From Planctomycetaceae bacterium (GTDB lineage Bacteria; Planctomycetota; Planctomycetia; Planctomycetales; Planctomycetaceae), in the NCBI GenBank assembly GCA_021732975.1, contig JAKFWC010000024.1, positions 124,001-188,000 of the forward strand: DNA of 64,000 nt, in the 5' to 3' direction. This document shows positions 21,101 to 29,609 of the stretch, in pieces; the first letter of the stretch is position 1; each line of letters opens with the position of its first letter. A program made the translations under genes and the position numbers. Under the pieces are notes generated by a model. The model had not been told where the DNA came from. It made no database searches and saw only the letters and a list, made by a program, of their open reading frames with translations.

Positions 21101-21585
21101 GCCCCAGCGTGCAACCGTTCCGCGATACCCCGAATGCCGACCGGCGGTTGTTCCCCGGACCGCTCGATGGCCACGGTCGTCGGAGCGTGTACATCAAAAA
21201 CAATTTGATGGAAGCCCCGCGGTTTCTGAGTGCGTTCAATTTCCCGGGCGGCAAGGTGACTCAGGGGAAACGCGATGCCACGAATGTCCCGGCCCAAGCC
21301 CTCGCGCTGCTCAACGACCCCTTCGTATTGCAACAAGCAGAAGCGTGGTCGACGAAGCTGGTGCAACACACGGACGCCAATCCCGCGGAGCGCGTGCGGT
21401 TCATGTTTCATTCCGCTTTGGGACGGCCGCCGAGCAATGATGACGAGACACGGTTCATCGCAACGCTACACGAACTGGCTCAATTGCGCGGCGTGACGAA
21501 AAACGACGTGATGAAGACGCCGGCTGTGTGGCAGGACTTGGCCCACATTTTGTTCAACCTGCAAGAGTTTTTGTATATTCCGTGA
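18172..21585 (+). CDS. PSCyt1/DUF1549/DUF1553 (PSD1) planctomycete cytochrome-type protein
   Basis: [52 protein letters not shown] (CxxCH), then PSD1-type domains [42 protein letters not shown]; ATGA overlap with upstream GntR gene. Confidence 0.93.
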   Translation: [1137 protein letters not shown]

Positions 21586-21589
21586 AGTG

Positions 21590-21661
21590 CTCCGTCGCAG
21601 TCCGGAGCGCAAGCGACGGGCGTCATGACATCATGTGGACTCCCGTCGCTCGCGCTCCGGG
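21590..21661. repeat. Intergenic inverted repeat (family D, CCGTCGC/CCGGAGCGC)
   Basis: ctccgtcgcagtccggagcgcaagcgacggg ... cccgtcgctcgcgctccggg. Confidence 0.75.
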
Positions 21662-21686
21662 CTGGGAAAGAGGAGAACCGAACATC

Positions 21687-23111
21687 ATGACACAGTGTTG
21701 TCCCGGACGATTCCGCGCGTCACTCTCCCGGCGCGAGATGCTCGCCGTGTCTGCGAATGGGTTCGGCATGCTCGCGCTGTCGGCGATGCTGGCCGAAGAG
21801 ACTCGCGCGGAAACCGAATCTTCGGCGATCATCCACGCGCCCCATTTCCCCGCCCGCGCCAAGAACGTCATCTTCTGCTTCATGGATGGCGGCGTCGCGC
21901 ACACCGATTCTTTCGATCCGAAACCTAAGCTCGATGAACTCGACGGCAAGTCGTTTACCGAATCGAAGAACCCCACGGCGAACGGGAACCGCCTCTGGTT
22001 GAAAAGTCCGTGGCCGTTTCAGCAGCATGGCGAAGCGGGGATTCCGGTCAGTAGTTTGTTTCCCCACTTGGCCCAATGTGTGGATGACCTCGCGATCATC
22101 CGGTCGATGAAGGCCGATCTGCCGATCCATTCGACCGGCGTGTTGCGGTTGCATACCGGCTCTAACAACGCCGGGCGGCCGAGTCTCGGTTCGTGGGTCA
22201 ACTACGGTCTGGGCAGCGAGAACCGCAATCTTCCCGGCTTCGTGGTGCTCAGTTTCGGAGTCGTCCCGTGCGGCGGCCTCGAAAATTTTTCCAACGGCTT
22301 TCTGCCTGCCAGTCATCAGGCATCGATGTTTCAAGCCGACGGCACACCCATCGACAACATTCAACCGGCCGACAAAGATCCGCGGCTACAGCAGGCGAAG
22401 CTCGGCTTGCTGCGTGGTCTCGATACGGGATTCTCGCAATCGCTTGGTATCGACGACGGCGTGGAATCCGCCATTCGCAATTACGAAATGGCGTACCGCA
22501 TGCAATCGCTGGTCCCCGATGTCCTCGATCTGCGTCAGGAAACGGCAGCGACCCAAGCGATGTATGGCATCGACTCGTCTGTCCCATCGCAACGGTTGTA
22601 CGGCACGCAATGTCTCCGCGCCCGTCGGCTCATTGAAGCCGGTGTCCGTTTCGTCGAGATCACGTGTCCGCCCGGTGCGTCGAACGGGACATGGGATCAG
22701 CACGGCAATCTGAAAGCCGGTCACGAGAAGAACGCGCTCGACACCGATCAGGCGATTGCCGGATTGCTGTGCGATCTGAAGCAGCGCGGCATGCTCGACG
22801 AAACGCTGGTCGTCTGGGCCGGCGAATTCGGCCGCACGCCCCATTCCGCCGGGCGCGATGGCCGCGATCATCACCCGGAAGGCTTTACCGTGTGGCTTGC
22901 GGGCGGAGGGACAAAGCGCGGCGTGATCTACGGCGCGACCGACGAGCTAGGAATGCAGGCCATCGAAAACGTCACATCCTTCTACGATCTGCATGCGACG
23001 ATCCTGCATCTGCTCGGCCTCGATCACGAACGCCTGACCTACCGTTTCGGCGGCCGCAATATGCGTCTCACCGATGTTCACGGCGAAGTCATCCACGGCG
23101 TCGTGGCATAA
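21687..23111 (+). CDS. DUF1501 protein (sulfatase-like fold, Tat-like N-terminus)
   Basis: SRREMLAVSANGFGMLALSAML; KNVIFCFMDGGVAHTDSFDPKPKLDELDGKSF; LVVWAGEFGRTPHSAGRDGRDHHPEGFTVWLAGGGTKRG. Confidence 0.93.
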   Translation: MTQCCPGRFRASLSRREMLAVSANGFGMLALSAMLAEETRAETESSAIIHAPHFPARAKNVIFCFMDGGVAHTDSFDPKPKLDELDGKSFTESKNPTANGNRLWLKSPWPFQQHGEAGIPVSSLFPHLAQCVDDLAIIRSMKADLPIHSTGVLRLHTGSNNAGRPSLGSWVNYGLGSENRNLPGFVVLSFGVVPCGGLENFSNGFLPASHQASMFQADGTPIDNIQPADKDPRLQQAKLGLLRGLDTGFSQSLGIDDGVESAIRNYEMAYRMQSLVPDVLDLRQETAATQAMYGIDSSVPSQRLYGTQCLRARRLIEAGVRFVEITCPPGASNGTWDQHGNLKAGHEKNALDTDQAIAGLLCDLKQRGMLDETLVVWAGEFGRTPHSAGRDGRDHHPEGFTVWLAGGGTKRGVIYGATDELGMQAIENVTSFYDLHATILHLLGLDHERLTYRFGGRNMRLTDVHGEVIHGVVA

Positions 23112-23130
23112 ATCCAAATGCGATTCGGCC

Positions 23131-23199
23131 ACTGAGGGCACAAAGAACAAGGAGAACAATGCATTACCCCTTTTGTGGTGCTTGTGCCTCTTGTGGCTA
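23131..23199. repeat. Intergenic inverted repeat (family E, GCCAC..GGCACAA)
   Basis: ggccactgagggcacaaagaacaaggagaa ... ttttgtggtgcttgtgcctcttgtggc. Confidence 0.65.
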
Positions 23200-23565
23200 A
23201 ATCTCATCCGCTTCGACGAAGCCCCAGTTATCGCCGTCCGACCACAACCAGAGCACAAAGCGATGGCCGCAACGCAGGCATTCACGACGGGCTTCGTACT
23301 CGGCGACGATGCGAGACTTGATGTGCGCCGGTGCGGCGTGTTTCCCCGCGGGTAACGGCGACAGACCACCATCCCACGTGGAGAGGGCTCCGCCGCACGC
23401 GGCGCAATTCGACGATTGCAGGATGGGGCGAGCCTGATCGAGCAAGCGTTGCCGCACGTCGAGTTCATCGCGATGCCGACGAATCTCGCGCAGCACGAAC
23501 CACGCCGCGACGATGAATACCGCGAGCGTTCCCAGTCCGACAACGAGCGTGAAGACTTCGACCAT
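23197..23565 (-). CDS. Small membrane protein with two CxxCG motifs
   Basis: N-terminal TM VEVFTLVVGLGTLAVFIVAAWFVL; NCAACGGAL and CLRCGHRFVLWLW. Confidence 0.7.
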   Translation of the reverse strand: MVEVFTLVVGLGTLAVFIVAAWFVLREIRRHRDELDVRQRLLDQARPILQSSNCAACGGALSTWDGGLSPLPAGKHAAPAHIKSRIVAEYEARRECLRCGHRFVLWLWSDGDNWGFVEADEI

Positions 23566-23597
23566 TGCCGCATCGTACCGCGTTCAACGCGTCTTAG

Positions 23598-23619
23598 CCC
23601 CCCCGTCATTGACGGGGGG
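23598..23619. repeat. GC-rich short hairpin AGCCCCCCCGTCATTGACGGGGGG
   Basis: Same sequence with same GTCTTAG leader as 8609..8629. Confidence 0.65.
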
Positions 23620-23694
23620 CGAAGACGACGGAATCATGACGATAACGATCATCTCGAACCGCTTCCGCAATCCATTTTTGCCGTTGAGTTCCCC

Positions 23695-24939
23695 ATGCCC
23701 CCCTTTCTCCTTGACTGGATTCGCACTCAATTCCCGGCGTTGTCTCGACAAGAACATGGCCGACCGGTGGCCTATTTTGATGGCCCCGCGGGCAGTCAGG
23801 TACCGCAGTCCGTGGCCAACGCCGTCAGCCGGTATCTGTTGACAACCAACTCGAATCGCGGCGGCGTTTTCACCGTGGCGCAAGAGAGTGATGCGATTGT
23901 CGACACGGCTCATCAAGCCGCGGCGAACCTTTTTGGCACCAATGATCCGGCCTGTACCGTCTTCGGCGCGAACATGACGACGTTGACGCTCGCTGTCAGT
24001 CGAGCCTTGGCACGAACATGGAACACCGGCGATGAAGTGCTTGTCACGCGGCTCGATCATGATGCGAACGTTACACCGTGGATTCTGGCCGCGCGCGATG
24101 CCGGGGCGATTGTGAAGCATGTCGATGTCCACCTCGAAGACGGCACGCTGGATCAGACGAGTTTTCGCAACGCCCTTTCATCGCGGACAAAACTGGTCGC
24201 CATCGGGTATGCGTCGAATGTCACCGGGACGATTAACCCGATCGCGCCGATGATTGCTGCGGCGAAGGCAGCCGGGGCGCTGACGTTTATCGATGCGGTG
24301 CATTATGCACCGCACGGGTTGATCGATGTCACCGCGCTCGGCTGCGATTTCCTGGCGTGTTCGGCGTACAAATTTTTCGGCCCGCACGTGGGTTTGCTGT
24401 ACGGTCGCCGCGATCTGCTGGAAGAGATCACCCCTTACAAGTTGCGAGTGAGCAGCAACCAGTTACCCGGCAAATGGATGACCGGCACGCAAGCGCATGA
24501 GCTGCTCGCCGGAGTGAGTGCGGCGATTCGTTATCTGGCCGACATGGGTCGTCGTTGTGCTTCGACTGACTGTGAACGGACGGCGTTACAATCGGCATTT
24601 GCGGCGATTCGGGCCTACGAACAGTCGTTGTCGGAACGAATGCTCGCCGGGTTGCGAAGCCTCGGTGGATACCGCGTCTGGGGCCTCACCGATGCCGCGC
24701 GGATTGCCGAGCGTGTACCAACATTTTCCTTGACACACGCTCGGTTCACACCGAAAGAACTCGCGGAACGGCTTGCAGCGGAAGGCTTGTACGCGTGGTG
24801 CGGCAATCATTATGGATTGCCGTTCACGGAAGCCGCAGGGCTGGAACCACACGGGACGCTACGAATTGGATTGCTGCATTACAACACGGTCGAAGAAGTC
24901 GATCGTGTACTAGAGGCGCTTGAACGAATCAGCGCATAG
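23695..24939 (+). CDS. Cysteine desulfurase-like class V aminotransferase
   Basis: VAYFDGPAGSQVPQSVANAVSRYL; ALTFIDAVHYAPHGLIDVTALGCDFLACSAYKFFGPHVGLLYGR (PLP Lys). Confidence 0.9.
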   Translation: MPPFLLDWIRTQFPALSRQEHGRPVAYFDGPAGSQVPQSVANAVSRYLLTTNSNRGGVFTVAQESDAIVDTAHQAAANLFGTNDPACTVFGANMTTLTLAVSRALARTWNTGDEVLVTRLDHDANVTPWILAARDAGAIVKHVDVHLEDGTLDQTSFRNALSSRTKLVAIGYASNVTGTINPIAPMIAAAKAAGALTFIDAVHYAPHGLIDVTALGCDFLACSAYKFFGPHVGLLYGRRDLLEEITPYKLRVSSNQLPGKWMTGTQAHELLAGVSAAIRYLADMGRRCASTDCERTALQSAFAAIRAYEQSLSERMLAGLRSLGGYRVWGLTDAARIAERVPTFSLTHARFTPKELAERLAAEGLYAWCGNHYGLPFTEAAGLEPHGTLRIGLLHYNTVEEVDRVLEALERISA

Positions 24940-24953
24940 AAAGTCTCATTCCG

Positions 24954-25045
24954 TCGCTTGCGCTTCGCGGAACCCCAGCGCCCACGCTCGTTCCCCCAGA
25001 AGATCATCGCGCCGATTTGTGTACCCGCAAAGCGCAAGCGAGGAA
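24954..25045. repeat. Intergenic inverted repeat (family D-like)
   Basis: cgtcgcttgcgcttcgcgg ... ccgcaaagcgcaagcgagg. Confidence 0.55.
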
Positions 25046-25048
25046 GAA

Positions 25049-26095
25049 TCATTTCCCCGAGGGATGTTTCCAATCTGCGATCCACAATTGGCTGGAACCA
25101 TCCGGCGTGCGCGTCGAGGTCCACATCAACTTGATGCCATCGGGACTGAAGACCGGCAGTACATTGGCAGACGTGCTGTGCGTGATCTGATGAATCGCGC
25201 CGGCTTTGAACGACTTCGACTGCATGTCGATGTCCATCAGAAACAGATTGAAGTGGGCTTGAGACGGTCCTTTGCTGTAATCGGCCCGCGACCAGATGAT
25301 CGACTTCCCATTGGGGTGGAAGAACGGGCACCAATTGACTTCGTCGAGATTGCTCGTGAGCTGCACTTCCGTCTTGCCGTCAACCGAGACCGCAAAGAGC
25401 TGCAACATGTGTTCCTTGTGGCGATCACTGCGAAAGATCACCCATTGATTGTCGGGGGAGAAAAACGGACCGCCGTCGTAGCCGGCCTGATTCACGATCT
25501 GTCGGACGTTCGATCCATCCGCGTCCATGATGTAGAGATCGGGGTCGCCGTCGCGCGATGAGGTGAACACGATGTGCTTGCCATCGGACGAGTAACTCCC
25601 CTCGGCGTCGTAACCGGGGGCATCGGTCAACCGCTTCATCCCGGTGCCGTCGAAGTTCACGACATAAATATCCATATGCGGATCGAAGTCCCACTGGTAG
25701 CGCCGGCGTCCTCCCGCGACAGCTTCATCGCGGGCGGCCTTCTCCGTCACGTCGATGTGTGGGTCGGTGTGACTCGAGGCAAACATGATCTGCTTGCCGT
25801 CCGGAGTGAAGTAGGCGCATGTGGTCCGACCGCGGCCGGTGCTGACGAGTCGCGGGGTCTTCTCGTCCAGCTTCTGGGTATAGATCTGGTAGAACGGATA
25901 GCCGATGGGATATGCCTGATAGACAATCCACTGGCCATCGCGCGAAAAATAACCTTCACCGGCCCGTGGCAGTCCGAATGTGACCTGGTGAAGATTGGAA
26001 AGCGTTGCCGCTTCTTTTACGGCATCGGTGACGACTTCTTTCGGCGGCTGCCCGAACAGGGCGGACAGCAAGACCACGGCGATTCCGGCGAACAT
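25049..26095 (-). CDS. TolB-like beta-propeller (PD40 repeats) protein
   Basis: TTCAYFTPDGKQIMFASSHTDPHIDV, EGSYSSDGKHIVFTSSRDGDPDLYIMDADGSNVRQIV, GGPFFSPDNQWVIFRSDRH. Confidence 0.9.
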   Translation of the reverse strand: MFAGIAVVLLSALFGQPPKEVVTDAVKEAATLSNLHQVTFGLPRAGEGYFSRDGQWIVYQAYPIGYPFYQIYTQKLDEKTPRLVSTGRGRTTCAYFTPDGKQIMFASSHTDPHIDVTEKAARDEAVAGGRRRYQWDFDPHMDIYVVNFDGTGMKRLTDAPGYDAEGSYSSDGKHIVFTSSRDGDPDLYIMDADGSNVRQIVNQAGYDGGPFFSPDNQWVIFRSDRHKEHMLQLFAVSVDGKTEVQLTSNLDEVNWCPFFHPNGKSIIWSRADYSKGPSQAHFNLFLMDIDMQSKSFKAGAIHQITHSTSANVLPVFSPDGIKLMWTSTRTPDGSSQLWIADWKHPSGK

Positions 26096-26154
26096 ATCGA
26101 TATCCCCATAAAGGTTTTGTTTGACGTTACAATATCACGGAGAAGAGAGACCGA

Positions 26155-26241
26155 CCACGCTTGCGCTTCACAGGATCCCAGAGATCGCGTTGGGTCGGAG
26201 ATGTTCACGGGCGCTGGGATCCTGCAAAGCGTGAGCGTGGG
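26155..26241. repeat. Intergenic inverted repeat
   Basis: ccacgcttgcgcttcacaggatcccag ... ctgggatcctgcaaagcgtgagcgtgg. Confidence 0.75.
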
Positions 26242-26299
26242 ATGTTGAAATCGAAATCATCGCGACGTTTTAATTCTTGTTCCCTCGACGGAGATGTGT

Positions 26300-27538
26300 A
26301 TGCGCGCGATGGTGCTCGGATTGATCGTGACGGCGCTTGCCGCTGCTCCCCCGGTGAAGAAAGTTCCGGCAGGTCCGTTGGCGGTGGATGCCGTATCGCT
26401 CAAATCGGGACGGTCGCTTCGCGGCGCGATCTTGCAACGAAACGCGGATCGCTCCATAACGATGGCGGTCTCCCGCTCGTGGTTGAAGGCCGCAAATCCA
26501 GAATTGTTCGAGCAACAGGATACGCTCGATCTCAAGACCCAGCGTGAAGCGTGGACCCAAGCCCGCGATCATTTGAAAGTGCTTCTCGAAACCCCGCCGG
26601 AGTCACAGCGGCTGGCGTTCTTCCTGCAAAGTGAACTCGATGCGCTGGAAAACAATCTCACCGCGGAAGAACCGCAACGAGCCGAGTTCTTCTGGATCGA
26701 ACTGTCTGGATCGCAAATTTCGCGGGTGACCCCGGCGACTCCAGAACGTCAAAAACTGGCGGTGATTGCATGGAGCGAAGGGTTCATTGATGTCGAAACG
26801 CAGGATGCCGCGACGCTGCAGAAGGACCTGACCAAGCGAAAAATCCCGCTCGATGGCCCAACCCCGGACATTTCCTCGCGGCTACCGCCCCGGCCGCAGG
26901 ATGACCGTGAATGGGCGGCTCGACTGGCGGTAGTGGAATATGTCTACCGGCAAGCGATTGATTTCCAGGGCATGGGTGACACGCTCGTCCGGACGGGTGA
27001 GGGCCAGAAGCCCGATCTGACAGCCCTCTTTCAAAAGCTGATGAAACAGCAAGTCGATTCCGTGCTGAAAGACTTGCTCAACGAAGGACCGGCGCGGCCG
27101 GAACCGATCAAACCGGAACGTGAGCTCTTCGCTCCGGCGATTGCCGCCGCGGAGTCCGCCGGGTCGCGCGGCTTCCGAGTCACGCGCCTGCAGATGGACC
27201 CCGAGCGCAACCGCGTCGGTGTCGAAGTCCGTTTTGTCGCGAAGCTCGATGAGAACCGCTGGCAAACCGTGTGGCTGACAACGGAGTTCGCCGATACCAC
27301 TCAACCGCGCCCGGACATCGAAGCGAAGATTGAGCAAGACCCGCAGGTCAAATCGATCCTGGAAACGATCAAGACCGTCGGCCTGTTCGACGACGCACCG
27401 TTGCGGACGGCTCTCCGGACGGGGGCCGCGACCATGTCCGCGATGCAAAGTGCCGAGCAGGCGTTCTTCACTTTCACCAACCGCTACACGCAGCACATTG
27501 ACCGTCCGAAACTGCTGCTTCCGGCCATCGCCCCGTGA
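26300..27538 (+). CDS. Conserved secreted protein of unknown function
   Basis: Signal-peptide-like N-terminus MRAMVLGLIVTALAAAPPVKK; long ORF with no recognised domain. Confidence 0.75.
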   Translation: MRAMVLGLIVTALAAAPPVKKVPAGPLAVDAVSLKSGRSLRGAILQRNADRSITMAVSRSWLKAANPELFEQQDTLDLKTQREAWTQARDHLKVLLETPPESQRLAFFLQSELDALENNLTAEEPQRAEFFWIELSGSQISRVTPATPERQKLAVIAWSEGFIDVETQDAATLQKDLTKRKIPLDGPTPDISSRLPPRPQDDREWAARLAVVEYVYRQAIDFQGMGDTLVRTGEGQKPDLTALFQKLMKQQVDSVLKDLLNEGPARPEPIKPERELFAPAIAAAESAGSRGFRVTRLQMDPERNRVGVEVRFVAKLDENRWQTVWLTTEFADTTQPRPDIEAKIEQDPQVKSILETIKTVGLFDDAPLRTALRTGAATMSAMQSAEQAFFTFTNRYTQHIDRPKLLLPAIAP

Positions 27539-27583
27539 TGTTCTGGTCCGCTGTGATCGACGTGCAGATTCGACCAGGGGCAT

Positions 27584-28390
27584 TCAAGGGGTCAACTTAT
27601 TCGCGAAGCGTGTGAATCCCGTCTGTGAGCGATCTTCGATAATCTTCGCGATGCCGTAGAATGCACCGGTTGCCCCCGGTTCGACATACAAAGCGCGAAC
27701 TGGACCGGTGATGACGCAGTTGCGGACGGTCGATTTCACGATGACTTCATCGAAACGACCGGACAGCATGATGTCGTTCGCGGTCCCTTCGAGAATCACC
27801 TGTCCGTTGATGATCAGGTTGGTACCGATGATGTTCTGACCGTCCACAATCCGCAGCACCGGCAACACACCGACACCGGTATCAAGTTGGACGCTCGTCA
27901 TGCTGCAATGCACGGCGTTGTGAAGCAGGATCGATTCCCGGCGGGTGTCGGCGATGCGGATATCATGCATGGTCACGCGGCGAATTCCCGCCGCTCCGGG
28001 CTGACGCAGCATGCTGCCATCAATGACAATTCCTCGGTCGGCCGTGCCGCGGACACCGTCCCCGTGGCCGTCGCCGTAAATCAGCAGCCGTTGCAGCAGC
28101 ATCTCGCCGGAACGGGAATCTTTCCCCGCGGCGGTAATAGTGAGGGCATCGCCGGACATGTGCGTGCGAGCGCGGAGCTTCAGATTCTGCACGCTGCCGC
28201 CGGTGCCGGTGTAGGCCGGATCGCCGACACCGGTGAAGACGATCCCGTGGGAATCGCCGGGGAACGAGATGATCGGGCCGCGCTCATCAGTGCCGACGGG
28301 ACCGGAGCCGATAATGTCGATCCCCGAACCAATCGTCAGTTCGTTTTCGAGATTGATTCGGGTCGTGAAGTGGTGCGGAATTGTTGGCAT
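27584..28390 (-). CDS. Short right-handed beta-helix-like protein
   Basis: Repeating beta-rung pattern (GDGVRGTADRGIVIDGSMLRQPGAAGIRRVTMHDIRIADTRRESILLHNAVHCSMTSVQLDTG...); start at MPTIPHHF (28390), ORF upstream is repeat translation. Confidence 0.65.
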   Translation of the reverse strand: MPTIPHHFTTRINLENELTIGSGIDIIGSGPVGTDERGPIISFPGDSHGIVFTGVGDPAYTGTGGSVQNLKLRARTHMSGDALTITAAGKDSRSGEMLLQRLLIYGDGHGDGVRGTADRGIVIDGSMLRQPGAAGIRRVTMHDIRIADTRRESILLHNAVHCSMTSVQLDTGVGVLPVLRIVDGQNIIGTNLIINGQVILEGTANDIMLSGRFDEVIVKSTVRNCVITGPVRALYVEPGATGAFYGIAKIIEDRSQTGFTRFANKLTP

Positions 28391-28446
28391 CAGCGTGTTC
28401 CCGGGAACTTGGCCACGCTTTGCACCCCGTGGACTGATATTGATTG

Positions 28447-28524
28447 TGTGCCACAGCCGTGTCGGCCGTGCGGAGTGGCAAATCGCTCTGCAAAATCGCA
28501 CGGCCGACGCGGCCGTGGCACACG
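28447..28524. repeat. Intergenic inverted repeat (family A, GTGTGCCAC...GTGGCACAC)
   Basis: gtgtgccacagccgtgtcggccgtgcg ... cgcacggccgacgcggccgtggcacac. Confidence 0.85.
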
Positions 28525-28555
28525 AAAGCGAATCCATCTACGAGATGTTATGATG

Positions 28556-29251
28556 TTATGTCGTGCGACGACCGTGGATGAGGGACAGAACTTCCGCCCG
28601 GCTCGACACGTTGGTTTTGAAAAGGCCGCGGACGGCGTTGGTGATCGTCACACTGCCCGGCTTGCGAATGCCGCGGATCGTCATACAGGAATGGCTGGCT
28701 TCCAGCATCACGATCACGCCTTTGGGATCGAGTTCCTGCTGCAGCAGATCCGCAATCTGATGCGTCATCCGCTCCTGCACTTGAGGCTTGCGGGAAATCT
28801 CTTCCACCACTCTTGCCAGTTTACTCAAACCCACGACTTTGCCGCGAGGAAGGTAGCCGACATGCGCCGTGCCAATGAACGGCAGCAGATGGTGTTCGCA
28901 CATGCTGTTGAAGGTGATGTCGCGAACGAGAACCAGTTCGTCGTACTGTTCTTCAAAGGTCTTCTTCAGATGGCGACCGGGTTCGAGCGTCAGCCCGCCG
29001 AAGAGTTCGGCATACATCCGGGCCACGCGGGCCGGGGTTTCGAGCAGCCCGTTGCGGTCCGGGTCTTCCCCGACGGCGGCCAGAATCTCGCGGACCGCGC
29101 GCTCGATGCGCGGCAGATCCACCGTTTGGTTGGCGGGGCGATTTGGCTCACTCGAGGCGGCCCCGCTGACACAGAGGTCGTCGCGGGAATTATCAGTCTC
29201 ATCCATCGGCATTGCCGAACTCCGGTTGTGATTGCAGGGGGCAGACGGCAT
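28556..29251 (-). CDS. folE: GTP cyclohydrolase I
   Basis: [56 protein letters not shown]...; start 29251 or 29212. Confidence 0.95.
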   Translation of the reverse strand: MPSAPCNHNRSSAMPMDETDNSRDDLCVSGAASSEPNRPANQTVDLPRIERAVREILAAVGEDPDRNGLLETPARVARMYAELFGGLTLEPGRHLKKTFEEQYDELVLVRDITFNSMCEHHLLPFIGTAHVGYLPRGKVVGLSKLARVVEEISRKPQVQERMTHQIADLLQQELDPKGVIVMLEASHSCMTIRGIRKPGSVTITNAVRGLFKTNVSSRAEVLSLIHGRRTT

Positions 29252-29336
29252 GGAAACATCAACGAGGTCAATTTTGTAACCGCATTCAATGCTAGGGGTC
29301 GCCGCAGTGATCGTCAAATCGCTGGTCGATAACGAA

Positions 29337-29465
29337 CTCGTTCCAGGCTCCACCTGGGAACGGGCGTCCGCGAGGCTCTGCCTCGTTGTAAGACACCCTC
29401 ACGCCATGATCTGGAGAGACGCGGAGCGTCTCGGACGAGCGTTCCCAGACGGAGCATGGGAACGA
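29337..29465. repeat. Intergenic inverted repeat (family B, GTTCCCA..TGGGAAC)
   Basis: ctcgttccaggctccacctgggaacg ... cgttcccagacggagcatgggaacgag with internal gaggctctgcctc and gagacgcggagcgtctc mini-hairpins. Confidence 0.85.
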
Positions 29466-29609
29466 GATGTCGGTATGGTTTCCCACTTCAAAGAAGCCCT
29501 CCGATTTCCGGGGGTTTCCTACAAATCGGAATCCGCTGATCCCGAATTGACCGAGGCGAGGTCATGGCCTACAACGGCCTGCGTGGGGGGCTTTGAGGAG
29601 AACGATTCC

